Positions 1 through 10,740 of a stretch of DNA of 64,000 nt are shown in pieces. Within the stretch, counting starts at the first letter, position 1. Each line of letters starts with the position of its first letter. The stretch is from contig BCHU01000010.1 in assembly GCA_001599715.1 (NCBI GenBank), positions 682,001-746,000 on the forward strand, read 5' to 3'. The notes under the pieces were generated by a model. The model was not told the origin of the DNA and searched no databases. It saw only the letters and a program-made list of their open reading frames with translations. The DNA comes from Phaeotremella fagi. Its lineage: Eukaryota > Basidiomycota > Tremellomycetes > Tremellales > Phaeotremellaceae. The translations under genes were made by a program, and so were the position numbers.

Positions 1-1123
1 AGCTCATCCAACTCAACATAGTCTCTATTACTCACCGTGCATTCGCCAATCGTTCTCCATCAAGGGTCTCCATGGTTGCACTGACGTTAACTTTTCTACC
101 TTTCTTCTCGTCAAGCTTGGTTCGGATTATAACGAACTATGAAGAGATACGTTAGCATTTTGGGGCTCTATCATCGTTGGTGTTATTTACCTGATCGGCA
201 GTTGTAGGTGATTTATAATCTACTGTGATAGTTGCGGTTACTCCAATATGTGTGGGGAGGTTTAGTAAAGCCTAGATTTGTTAGTCTTCGATAATGGCAC
301 TGCTCCTGAAGAATCTACTCACGTTACGAGCCAAGCTCTCATCAAAGACAGTTGCTATTAAACCACCATGAACTATCCCATCATGTCCACACATAGCTCT
401 TCCTAAATGTATGATGACTAGAAATCGAGTTCAGCTAGATTCCTCTGGTTGTCGTTTATGATTGGACCTACCAATAGCCTCTGATTCATCTTTCTTCGCA
501 AAAGCAATAGGAGGAACAGCCAACTTCCCAGGTCCACGTAAAGTCCCAGCCGTCAATGAATTATGAATCTTCTGGGGATCGTATCGTTCATAGGGTCCTT
601 TATTTTGATTAGTTTTCTACCCATGTATTAATACGATAAGAAGCCAAAATACGTACGAGTCTCATACCATTCCTCTCCGGCATTGATCTTCCCTCTCATT
701 TTAGCAACAATGAACAATTTCTGGATATCTGTCTCCACATCGTTCATTATTGCTTTGCCAACGTTTGATTTGGCGTCTGGCGGAGGCGGTGAATATCTTG
801 GATAAAGAATGGTTACAGCTCTAGGTGGATAAACTGCGCCAGCCATGTAAAGCGTTGGGAAAGCTATCGCGATCGCTGATGGTGATGATCAGTTGTCAAT
901 ATCTTCACGCGACGTCTCAAGGATGAGTCGACTCACCGAGTCTTCCAGCCCATTTCCTTCCTGCAGAGGAAGTTTGACGAGGAGCTTCAGTTGAAGAAGA
1001 TGCGAATCCTCTGGTTTGTTTGAATGCTCGACCTCGAGTGAACGGTTGGAAAGATGAGGTTGATGATGTTGAACATGATGATCGAAAGGATGACGTTGAC
1101 GTTGCTGCTTTCCTGAAAGACAT
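1..1123 (-). CDS. Hotdog-fold (4HBT/PaaI-like) thioesterase, probably mitochondrial, 3' end cut by window
   Basis: At least five exons on the minus strand, starting at 1123. The first exon (937-1123) encodes a Ser/Arg/Thr-rich, acid-poor N-terminus (MSFRKAATSTSSFRSS...) that resembles a mitochondrial targeting peptide. Exon 2 (about 657-833) holds a proline-rich YSPPPPDAKSNVGKAI segment. Further exons near 480-598 and 320-421 follow; the latter reads HLGRAMCGHDGIVHGG followed by LIATVFDESLAR. The HGG-x7-DE pattern is the signature of the hotdog thioesterase active-site helix. An exon near 205-290 gives LPTHIGVTATITVDYKSPT and one near 63-135 gives VIIRTKLDEKKGRKVNV, the remaining sheet strands of the fold. 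Members hydrolyse acyl-CoA thioesters; the substrate cannot be told from sequence. The stop lies outside the window. A longer overlapping ORF starting at 1140 was set aside because it lacks the targeting-like sequence and does not splice in frame. Confidence 0.8.
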
Positions 1124-1691
1124 TTTGAAGTGAAGTACAATAAACTTATTCGCTTGCTGATGGTGATGCTATCAGTGATTTAGACTGAGGGATGAGACCT
1201 TGAATGACCAGTCCAACCACTTAATGTTGTTGATGAAAAAATGAAAAGTATAATGGAGAAGGAAATGGATAACCTCACTTACGGTTAACGGCTATGAAAA
1301 AGGTTACCCACCTAAAAGGCCCCGCCCCCACACACCACTGCGGGTTAAAACGGCCCGGATGAGCAGGTTACTTTTCAACCTCATGCATTGGAGATAGTAT
1401 AGAAAGAGTTGATGTTATCACTTCTCAGCTCATTCTCCAAGAAACGCTCAGGAACTGGACTCGTATCATCGCAAAGCATTGGCAAGAATTAATGGCAATT
1501 TTGACTGGAGGATTTCCATTGTGGCGAAAAGTCATGCAAATTTGTGAGGAAGGGAAGGCAAGATATACGAGTACATCTCGATTCACTGAAACCAATTACC
1601 TCAAGGACTCGTCTGATATAAAACACCACCCTCAAATTTCCTCCTTTCTCACTCAAACAGTTCTTCAGCTCGTACCCCAGACTTCACACTA
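1124..1691. other. Intergenic: thioesterase promoter side and downstream flank of family-1 copy 1
   Basis: No convincing gene. It contains a short GC-rich stretch (about 1318-1356: gccccgcccccacacacc and a nearby cggcccgg) in otherwise AT-rich sequence, close enough upstream of the thioesterase start to be promoter sequence. A 67-codon open frame at 1492-1695 has no recognisable features. Confidence 0.5.
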
Positions 1692-2920
1692 CTAGCATTT
1701 GGTTGGTTTTTTGAACCACAACTCCATGCTGAACTGAGTTCCTCCTAAACAAACATCAATATCTTCTTGAGGCTTGGGAATATGACCTGGGACACCTTTT
1801 ACCAGATCTACAACATAGTTTGAAGGGTCTAATTGAGCATGCCTTGATATATCGCTTTTGAAGTCCTCTTCTGAGGGGAACATGCGATCGAAGGTAACCT
1901 CCCCTTCAGTCTTCATATCAAAGACGTAGTGACTTTCATATTCCATTGGATGTTCACTATAGATTGGCCCTTTTGAATCATTGTACTCAACGGATGTTTT
2001 TTGATGGGAAGAAGCTCGGACTTCTGAAAGCGGAGTTCCACTGCATGATGCTTGGTAAGACGGAAAAACTTCTTCTTCGTCCATGTAGTTTGGACAAGGT
2101 TCATCGCCGGTTTCGTCGTTTATGGACGGTGATTCTTGTTTCTCTTTTCTAGCTTGTTGAAAACGTGAATAGCTGTCTGCAGTGACAGAACCTTCACCTT
2201 CTTCCTCGTTCTGAATTGATGGAGGGTTAGCGACTTCAGAGTTACCAAGGTTGTTAACGACTTTTGAGTGAAGACGTGAATACATTTTTTTGACGACGGA
2301 CTTTTTCCCTTTGTGCAAGGTCGAGTTGGAGGTAGATTCTTCGTAGCTAGTGAGAGTGGATTCTTCGTAGCTGGGGGAAAGGGGGTCGTCGACGTCGCTT
2401 GCAGTGACTTCTTGCTCTTCTACTTGAGTTTCGAAACACCGCGGATAGTATTGATCTAAATCAAGATGCCGGTGTACGTATAGTGTCTGATCTTGACCCT
2501 CTGTAGCTCTTACCCCTGTTACATATACAGTTTCAATTTCAATCTTACAAATATCAGAGAAATCAGCCCGAAAAGTCTTAACTCACTCTTGATTGTATAT
2601 CCTAGACCTTTAGAGACACAAGTGAGAGAACAATACCGAGAAATTCCATTCCACTTGTTGAATCTATTGGAGACAACCGCTACATCTCTCTCCCCAACGC
2701 TAAGATTAAAAGAACCGTTCATCTCGACGACAAAAGATGAATCGGGATTGTCGATTGGCTGATAAATCTGAGCACCCAAAATTCTTTCAACTCCTTTCCC
2801 AACGCCTGCTCCACAGACATGTCTGTAATCTGTTCGCTGTCTTATCCTAGCATTATCTGAGAATGCCTTGAAAGAGGTTGATGTTGGTATGGACGAAGGT
2901 CCCGCTTCTGATTCACACAT
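1692..2920 (-). CDS. Family-1 protein, copy 1 (unrecognised, tandem paralog of 3329-4586)
   Basis: Two exons. Exon 1 (about 2586-2920) begins MCESEAGPSSIPTSTSFKAF and exon 2 (about 1692-2517) ends WFKKPTKC. The donor AAGA|GTGAGT and acceptor aacag|GGG keep phase 1 and give an approximately 67-base intron. The protein is roughly 385 residues: a serine-rich start, a globular-looking region with GAQIYQPIDNPDSSFVV, an acidic Tyr-rich stretch (LDLDQYYPRCFETQ), a Lys-rich piece (HKGKKSVVKKMYSRL) and a C-terminal block with SHYVFDMKTEGEVTFDRMFP and VCLGGTQFSMELWFKKP. No known domain, signal peptide or membrane segment is recognised. It aligns along its length with the next gene upstream, so this is a tandem duplication. 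The function is unknown. Confidence 0.75.
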
Positions 2921-3328
2921 ATCTGAAAGTCTTGAAGTTGTTTTTGTTATAAGTAAAAATCAAGAAGCCAGTGGCAAATGTCTCATTTATTAAATGAAAA
3001 TATACGACTTTCCTCCCTGCCTTCTAAAGGAAGCAATTATTTTTGATAGACTGCAATGGATCAGAAATAGGCATATTAAACCTTGACCTTTGTTCAATGA
3101 CATTATCTGAAGTTGAATGCATGTTACATCGTCAAACAGAGGAAGAAAGGTAAATAATTGTGCGATGTGGCACCCAGCCAAAATCTCCACTAAGAGTTTG
3201 CATCGATTCACTGACAACACGAAGCTACATATACATATAGACAACTACCCTCTCTTAATCCACCCCTTCCTTAAAATTTGCTACCCCGCTACCCCATTAC
3301 ATTTTATCATCGCTTTTACAATACCCAG
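2921..3328. other. Intergenic between the two family-1 copies; duplicated promoter
   Basis: The first 100 bases or so upstream of copy 1 match the segment upstream of copy 2 (about 4593-4700): ttataagtnaaaatcaagaa, then gccagtggcaaa, and further out ccttctaaaggaagcaa. The duplication therefore included the promoter. No gene seen. Confidence 0.6.
2970..2978 (+). promoter_or_regulatory. AGTGGCAAA, PACE-like element upstream of family-1 copy 1
   Basis: AGTGGCAAA lies about 50 bases upstream of the copy-1 start codon. It differs at one position from the yeast proteasome-associated control element GGTGGCAAA bound by Rpn4. The same nonamer occurs upstream of family-1 copy 2 and of two family-2 genes. 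Whether a Rpn4-like factor acts here is inference. Confidence 0.35.
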
Positions 3329-4586
3329 CTAGCATTTTGAAGGCTTTTTGAACCACAGTTCCAAGTTCGTTTGTTTTCCACCCAGACAAACGACAATATC
3401 TTCTCGGGGGCGAACTGGATGGTGAGATTCTCCCTTGATCAGGTCTAGAGTATAGAGCGAGGGATCTAAATGAGCATACGTTATAAGATCATTTTTGAGG
3501 ATCGCTTCCGAAGGTAACAATCGATCAAAAGATATCGGCTTCTCAGGTTTCATGTCAAAAACGTAGTGACTAGAATAACTTAATGGAAGATATTGGTAGA
3601 TTGGTCCTTTTGAATCATTGAAAACTGTCGAATTCTCTTGACTTGAAAGATTATTTGTTGAGGTGAATTGATTGATTCCGCTAGTTGCTACCTCATAAGT
3701 TGGAAGAGGTTCTGCCTCGTCGTAATCTGGACTGAGATCTTCTTCTGTGGGCATCTCGTTGTTGGATTCTTCTTTTTCTTTTCTGTCTTGCTGAAAACGA
3801 GAATAGCTGTCTGCGATAACGCAACTCTCACCCCCTTGTTCGGATGGAAGTACCGGAGAGCTGCTCGATTTGGGTTGGCGGTGAGTTTTGTCGATTTTGT
3901 TTTGAAAACGAGTATACATTGTTTTGATAGCAGCTCGTTTACCTTTGAGATGTGCGTGTGTGGCTGAACGGTTGGTATTAGGGTTTTCTGTTTCGAGATG
4001 TGCGTGTGAGGAAGAACTGTTTGTATCAGGGTTTTCTGTTTCGATATTGAATTGATAATCGGGTGGAGGTATGTCTTCCATTTCAGACTCGAGGTACCGC
4101 GGATAGTACTCATCCAAATCCATATCTTCTTTCATTGAAATCAGGAGCTTTGATGTCGACTTCTGAGGGAGGAATACAGTGTTAGCAAGATAAATGCGAA
4201 GACGGACTGTCATACTGCACACGATGTAAGGTTTAGGACAGCCACTTACTTGCGATTTCATAACCTATTCCTTTGGAAACACAAGTGAGGGAATGTGTTC
4301 TGAAAGTTTTGTTCCAGCGATTATATGTCTCTGAAGAGATGAACGCTTCTTGTTGAGCCCCAAGGTTTAGCGAGAAATAACCCGCTAGCTGAACAACGAA
4401 TCTTGTATCGTTTTTTTCAACGGGGAGATAAATTTGGGCACCGGGAATGAAATCGTCCCCGTCTCCTATGCGGCTTCCATAGCAATGCTCAAAGTCGATT
4501 CGTGATCTCACCGAAGCATTTTCTGAGAACGCCTTGAAAGAGGTTGATGTTGATGCAGATGAAGGTCCCGCTTCTGATTCACTCAT
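3329..4586 (-). CDS. Family-1 protein, copy 2 (unrecognised, tandem paralog of 1692-2920)
   Basis: Two exons: exon 1 from 4586 (MSESEAGPSSASTSTSFKAF) to about 4255, exon 2 from about 4213 to the stop at 3329 (ending WFKKPSKC). The start at 4586 is preferred over an in-frame ATG at 4601 because it matches the paralog's first residue. Shared blocks with copy 1 are GAQIYLPVEKNDTRFVVQL, DLDEYYPRYLE, YSRFQQDRKEK, SHYVFDMKPEKPISFDRLLP and VCLGGKQTNLELWFKKP. Near residues 150-190 this copy carries a short internal repeat, ETENPNTNRSATHAHL after a close ETENPDTNSSSSHAHL version, which is absent from copy 1. The intron between exons is only about 42 bases. The function is unknown; no family was recognised. 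Confidence 0.75.
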
Positions 4587-5251
4587 ATTCAAACTTGTCA
4601 AAGTTATAAGTTAAAATCAAGAAGCCAGTGGCAAAATCCCCAGCTATTATCAGGACAATATGACTTTTGTCCTTGCCTTCTAAAGGAAGCAAACGAGGGT
4701 GAAATCAATTTAGAAATTTTGTCTTCTAAACTTGAAGGCATTGTAAACCTTTGGTCAATGACGCCGACAGTGATTTAATTTGAGATTGATTGCGAGGCAA
4801 AGTGAAACAAAGACAAATTAATGACGAAACTCATTTATACATTTTACTTGTAAGAATCGGAGTACATTACTCGAGTATGTAACCTTTGTCCTTTTGATCA
4901 TCTTTTTTTTTGATGTGAAAGTACATGCAATAAGTGCCACAAACAATGTGGAACGCGAAGCTACCTCTACAAATGAGTATGACTATTGCATGATCAACAA
5001 GAATAATAACTATGCTACAGAACGTAGCCTACTAGGTAAATGTTATTTACAAAAGCGAGTAGAAAATCTAGACAAAACAAACAGAACTACGAAACAACAG
5101 ACAAGGTTTTTTTGAAGTAAACGTCCGTCGAGAACAAGAAAGTCTAAAAATTTCTAATTTAAGAATGTCCAGATAAATATTTAATTGATCGAATAACGAT
5201 GTACGAATACTCGAGGAGTATACGAAAATGTCCAAAAATTTTGTTGGGTGT
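4587..5251. other. Intergenic upstream of family-1 copy 2
   Basis: It holds the family-1 promoter (PACE-like motif at 4627-4635) and then AT-rich sequence down to the stop of the next gene at 5252. A 73-codon plus-strand open frame at 4894-5115 has no coding features. No gene supported. Confidence 0.5.
4627..4635 (+). promoter_or_regulatory. AGTGGCAAA, PACE-like element upstream of family-1 copy 2
   Basis: The same nonamer as at 2970, about 45 bases upstream of the copy-2 start, inside the duplicated promoter block (gaagccagtggcaaa). Confidence 0.35.
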
Positions 5252-7083
5252 TTACAAACTTCCACGTCTGCCTTCAGAACCTGGAAGAACTTTCTTCTCC
5301 ATCCCGATAGCTTTTGAGAAACGTTTGAATAAACCTCCTTTGTTTTTCTTGCTTTTACCACCGACACCAATCGTGATTCCCGATTTCATTGATGAGCTTT
5401 CCTCACTTCCATCAGCATCTCCATCAGATCTCGTACAACTAGCTGTAACTTCTATCATGGCGTATTCATCAATGATCACCATCGGTTTATCTGAATCGGT
5501 CATTTCTGGTGATGAGGGGATTTCTGAATTTGAGTTTGAATTTAAGTTAGGGCTTGAGTTTGATGCTGAGGTTGAAGTGAATGATGACAATGAATTCTCT
5601 GAATTATCAGAGGAGATCGATGAAGACGACGATGATCTTGTCATCATGAACGCTGGTCTGGGTGGTGATAAAGCTGATAAAGCTTGCAAACCAGCGTCGT
5701 TGAGTTGTAACTCAGCCTTCGAAGTTTCACTTAGAGTTTTCAATCGATCCTGACCGGAGGAACGAAGTGTTGAAGCTGATGGCGATCTCTTCATTGTTTT
5801 CTTTGATGATAACGAACTAGTCGAAGTGGATGATAAGGATGATGAAGATGGATTGAGTAGATTTGACAAGCTTGATTTTGACTTCGATTTTGTAAGAGTT
5901 GGTTTGGAAGCCGCTACAGGCATGATCACTGATGATCTTTTCAAAGAAGATCTAGAGAATTTAGGTGCGCTATCGATTTGAGGTAGATCGGGGAAATCAG
6001 GGACAGGTGGTAGATCATCTTTCGTCGAATCAGACCATAAGCCAGCGGGTGCTGATGCTGATCGAGGTAGATGACCAAGTAAAGAACGACGTTTTGACAT
6101 TGAAGGTGGCGAATTGGGTGGTGATAACAGACCGAATTCATTTGTAAGATTGTTATCTCTGACGGGAGCTGAACCCCATAGACCACCATTCTCTGGTGTT
6201 CTAGGTTTAACTGGTCTCTCTCGATTGATCATCGAACCTCTTTTGTTATCAGGACTGGATGGTGGACTAAGCAGACCGCCGAATCCAGCGTAAGAGGCGT
6301 TCTTTTGTTGTTGTTCATCGACCTCTTGTCGTAAAGGACTCGAAATCCTAACCATACTTTTTCGATATGATGTTGAACTTCTAGGCATGGAAGGTCGAGC
6401 GTCGAGTGATGGAACATCGAAATTGTTCATTGTTGATGATTCTGCGACTGCAGGTAGTGAAGGTAGAGTTGACAAGTGTTTTAGATGACGTGGTCGTGAT
6501 GGAGCAGAAAGTGGGACTGAAGATGGGAAATTCATGGCGAGATATTCACGAAGTGGTTGAGGGGATGAAGGCTGAAAGGAGATGGTTAGCAAGAGGTCCA
6601 ACTATGTAGTTCATGTTACAAAGTATGCAAGATCTGAAAGGAATTGGCTGCGATAAGCTGATTGGATTGTTTCAAAAAGCTCAAACGCCAGAATAACCGA
6701 TAATTAAGGGGATGATGATAAAGGAAGGGATAAAATTAACTTTAACTCACAGGTAATGAATGTCTACCAGCACCGTCCCAACCAGTAACGAAAGCTTCAG
6801 CAGCTAATCTGGTTGAAAACGATTTATAAATTGGATCAGGATGTCCCATTAGTTGACGTTCAGCTTCTTGCCACTGAGTGTAAACACCAGTCGAGTGACC
6901 TCTTCGAACAGCAATGAAATGTCTTGGGGCAGATGATGATTCGGATTGTTGGTTGTTCGTCATACCAGTCGACGAAGAAGATGATGATAATGAAGGATGT
7001 TGTTGAAAATCGAATTGAGAATGAGATGAATAATTTCGTCCTGTCGAAGAATGAATTGGGGCTGGGTAATTGATTGTTGCCAT
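5252..7083 (-). CDS. RNase H1-type hybrid-binding (viroplasmin-like) domain fused to a Ser/Pro-rich low-complexity protein
   Basis: Two exons, 6751-7083 and 5252-6571, joined in phase 0, give 550 residues. Residues about 50-105 (HFIAVRRGHSTGVYTQW, QLMGHPDPIYKSF, AAEAFVTGW) match the small N-terminal domain of eukaryotic RNase H1, also found in caulimovirus viroplasmin, which binds RNA-DNA or dsRNA. No RNase H catalytic domain follows. The rest is Ser/Pro-rich with repeated phospho-site-like SPP motifs (LLSPPSSP, LLSPPNSPP) and poly-Ser. It ends in a conserved-looking basic tail (GKSKKNKGGLFKRFSKAIGMEKK). Acting as a nucleic-acid-binding scaffold is inference. The first exon alone carries the domain, and the splice follows it after GRHSLP. 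Confidence 0.75.
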
Positions 7084-8588
7084 GGCGTCGTTCAGTGACG
7101 AGTGGAGCGATTAGATTTTATGCAATTGAACAGTGCGTGAGAAAAAAGGTAATGAGAGTGTTTGATTTGATTCCTGTCAGACGGTCCAAGTGTAAGATTA
7201 GACGATGAGTTTGCGTGTGCTCTGTAATAGAGAAATATAAGAACGTATAAATGTATAGTAAGCGAAAGCGAAAGCGAAATAAATGATAAGGTTGCAGTTG
7301 AGAATGTCCAATACCAGTCTTTATTACAATAACACACAACCAAGATCAAACCAAGATATACGGGAAGCTCGACGTGGTGAAGATAAAGTTGATTACAACG
7401 GGGAGGTGTTAGATATTGTTGGAATTCACCAGATACGTGTTGAGAAGAGATAAAAATTTGAAGAGACGCGACGGGATGTACTATAGTTTCTAGTTTCTAA
7501 AACTGGAGCAGTGGTGGTGGTTACCTGTGTCCAAGACAAGGCTCAAAGCGAAAAAGCGAAACCCAGGTGAACCCTGCGAAAGGAAAGGTCGAAAGACGGG
7601 AAGAAGAGTCTTGGTATGAAAAATAAAATACAGCACTTAAGGGAAATTTCAATAGTCGAAAAAGACGATCTTACTTGATTTGGGTGGATGGCGTTTTTTT
7701 AGAAGAGTTTTCCTTTCAGTTCTCTCTTTATACGACTGAGCTGAACTGAACTGGACTGAACCTATAAGACGTTTTTTTTTCTCTCGATGCATGGACAATC
7801 CGTTATCGTATCGCACTTGCGACGTTACTGATGTGCAGAATTGAAATGAAAATCTTTCGTAACCTCCCTTGAATAGATTGACCATAGATAAACCTTGGGC
7901 AATCTGAGTGATGAACGGTCGAGGTAAACTCCCTCGAGACCTTGTAAACGACCTACATATTCGTCACCAACCCCAAAAAATTGAACCCACCTCGGCCATT
8001 TGAGTGAACTAAGGGTTCGGAACACAGGTTAATCTATTTTGACATATTTTCGAGGGTTACTCGTGCTTTACTCTGGTCGTGTGCATTGTGCTTAACCTTG
8101 TGCATAAAATTGGAGTGCGGTAATGCGGTGTAACTGACGATGAGGTAGTCATATTGTCGTGGGTTCTCTGGATCTCCTGTACCTCTTGGACTTATGGCTT
8201 CGGAAAGGCGACGGTAACGGTCAGAACCCTTAATTTTTAATATTACATAAGTACGCGCTTCTTTAGTAACTGTATGGATAAATGGATGGCATATTCGATT
8301 TCACATGCTAGCTCAGAACTCTGAACACTGATCATGAGCTACTCGTATAAACAGACTACTTGATATACACATTGTATCATGAAACGAACCATCTGGTACT
8401 CAGTCCCACTACTCAATACAAAGCCAGATAAAGCACTAGCTCACCCTTCATTCAAACATCACGAGTCCTGTTCAACGATCGTATTAGTCATAACGACAAT
8501 ATTCAAATCGACAGGACCTTTAGGTTCAGAAACGTTAAGCGGAGAAGTGAAGTTAGCCAGCTATCGAAAACAAGTCATTAGCGTCGAG
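7084..8588. other. Long intergenic region upstream of the hybrid-binding-domain gene
   Basis: About 1.5 kb without a supportable gene. It contains a GCGAAA hexamer repeat (three copies near 7260-7278) and a CTGAACTGAACTGGACTGAAC-type imperfect repeat near 7737-7760. Small open frames (7649-7885, 7825-8025, 8379-8615) have no family resemblance. It may hold an extended promoter or a non-coding transcript; nothing in the sequence decides this. Confidence 0.4.
7259..7278 (+). repeat. Short GCGAAA tandem repeat
   Basis: AAGCGA repeated three times in a row (7259-7276), about 180 bases upstream of the start at 7083. A similar agcgaaaaagcgaaa sequence recurs near 7546-7560. Confidence 0.6.
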
Positions 8589-10377
8589 TCATGTCTCGAT
8601 GACAGAATAAATTGAGAAACCTACAGCTCGAGGAGCGACATTAAGACCAGCTTCTACGTCCTCATCATTCAATCGTCTAGCCCCAGGTTGAGCAGCGAAC
8701 GGTAAAGAAATCCCACTATCAGAAATCCCACTCTCATTCACATTACCCCGATAATTCAGATGCTCCATATCGAAATCCATATCCTCAACCACATCCCTTT
8801 CTAGATTCAATCGTTCACCCAAAACACCCCATGGCGTACTGGGCGCACTTGCCGTTGAATTTCGAATGGATCTGTTTGATGGGAGAAAGGATTTGAAGTT
8901 TCTGGTTTTAATGGGTGATTTTGATGAGGGAGGTCTAACGAAGACGTTTACTTGGGTTTTGACCACGCCTGCTTCCGCTGACATGTTTCTTGGGAGTAGG
9001 ATCTGAGTGGAATTCATATCAGAATTGGACCCGATTCATTTTGAAATTACTTACAAGAACTGATATAGCTGTCGAGGTGAAGACGCAGAAATATCCAATG
9101 ATGTATAAAGCATCCAACCAGAATCTATCCATTTCACTGTTGAGTGTTTCTTCGCGACTAAGAGAATAGTTGACTTACGGAGTGGTGTTCAAGAACATAT
9201 GTTCAGTGAAGCCATCGATTGAGAGTGACAACAAGGCAGCGGCATAAACACCTCTAAAGACAGTTCGAACAGCGTTCAATTCCTATTAAGTTCAGCTTCA
9301 GTCAAGAGCCCCCAACCTCTGGAAGTGGGAACTAACTTTAAAGTATTGAAGTCGAGTAATAACCTCTGGATTAGCTCCTTGACGACGCTACCATCTCTTG
9401 TTAGTTGACGTCAAGAACCAAATGAAACGACATACGGATTCCTTGATGAATCCCGGGAATACTTTGACTAGCCACAAAGAAGTTATGAAGAGTATGACCG
9501 CGAAAATTGATCTGTGTCCAGACTATCAACACCGAATCCAAAAACACTCGTACACAGAAAGACTTACCCAGCCATGAAGATGTTACCCTCCATTTTAGTC
9601 AAAACAGTAGTCTCCATCTGGGCAGCACCGATCAATATCCCAAAAACCTACAACTTCACCGTCAATTCAGTCATCATGATAAAGACGTTCGACACGTACA
9701 GTAACACAACATAACAACCAAATCTTGAAATGGACACTCGAAAACCAAGGTACCGTATTCCTATTCCTGATAGCTCCAATTAGGTATGACCAATATAAAG
9801 TTTCTTCGGAATGGATGGAGAGGAGGAGGGCCCATGCTACGGAGAGGATTTGATAACTCGATCGACCGAGGGTTTGGTGTATCGGTGACCACTATGGTGT
9901 ATCAATTGCAGTTCTTTTAGCATGGTTAGGGAGGAGAACTATTTACCAGTTGGAATGGTGTTGGGACAATTTCAATTTCAGTGGTTGAAATTGGGATCAC
10001 CGCGTAAAATTCTGAATATTTCACGACAACCAATAAGATGTTCCAGGTTAAGAACTATTTCATTCAGCGGTCGAGTTCTCTTACCAAACGAAAAACGTAC
10101 CAGAATCAAAGACATGACTAGCATCATCTGAACGATGTTAGTATCAAAATCGAAGACTAAAATGTGTGACATACCATGATCACTAAGATGGTTTTTAGCT
10201 ACAGTCATCGTTTCTGATAAATGATAAACCTGACTTACCCCATCTGAAAGCGTCTGTTCGGTTGTAAAGCAAACATCTTCCTTTATCAAAACACCATATA
10301 TGCCATCCAACGAATAGACATCCCATAGACACGATTAAGGTTGATAAAGCCTGAGCTGCAGGTGACGAGTGGCACAT
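8589..10377 (-). CDS. Uncharacterised multi-pass membrane protein, many exons
   Basis: It starts at 10377 (MCHSSPAAQALS). A chain of about 10 exons keeps frame through consensus splice sites. Hydrophobic segments in order are LIVSMGCLFVGWHIW, IVQMMLVMSLILFLTWNILL, ILSVAWALLLSIHS, then VHFKIWLLCCVTVFGILIGAA, IFMAGSIFAVILFITSLWLV, VYAAALLSLSIDGF and ALYIIGYFCVFTSTAISVLI, about seven in total. The cytosolic-looking C-terminal tail (about 120 residues) is Ser/Pro-rich and ends near 8589; another small 3' exon cannot be excluded because a GTAGGT lies near the end. The layout resembles uncharacterised seven-helix proteins that I associate with basidiomycetes, but I cannot name a family or ligand. 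Exon 2 is a short model exon of about 40 bases (ETMTVAKNHLSDH) and is the least certain part. Confidence 0.65.
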
Positions 10378-10740
10378 GATGTTTATTGAGAAATGGAATA
10401 AGTGAAGATTTGAGATGGTACTTCTATATAAATGGTGAGAGTGCTGGAAGTCTATCTTCTTTCTTGTTAATTATTGTAGCGAGGTCTCGCATGGTTCGAT
10501 TCCTTTTAAAGGATTTCAATAGTCGATGATTCTGTCTAAGGGGAGCCAATCCAAGGATAGGTGATCAAAAGGATACCTTGAAAGCTAGGCTTGATAATGA
10601 CAAAGGATACCGTAACTAAAGCTAGTATCGTAACTTAACTCGTATCGGTCTCAAATTATCGAATAGCTCTTGCATAGACTAAAAAATGAAAAACAAATAA
10701 TCAGATGATCAACACAACAAAACGTGCCCCCACCCCCTGA
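10378..10740. other. Intergenic: membrane-protein promoter side and GLE1 downstream side
   Basis: No gene seen. It contains gaggtctcgc followed by ggttcgattcc (10493-10503), which resembles a Pol III B box, but no tRNA fold could be built around it (see rejected items). Confidence 0.5.

Noticed and set aside
1492..1695. Plus-strand open frame between the thioesterase and family-1 genes
   Set aside because: No homology, no splice context, and AT-rich non-coding composition.
5199..5753. 184-codon plus-strand acidic open frame
   Set aside because: Antisense of the Ser-rich hybrid-binding-domain gene; low stop density comes from biased composition.
10485..10520. B-box-like ggttcgattcc suggesting a tRNA gene
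   Set aside because: No pairing T-arm, acceptor stem or A box could be built on either strand around it.
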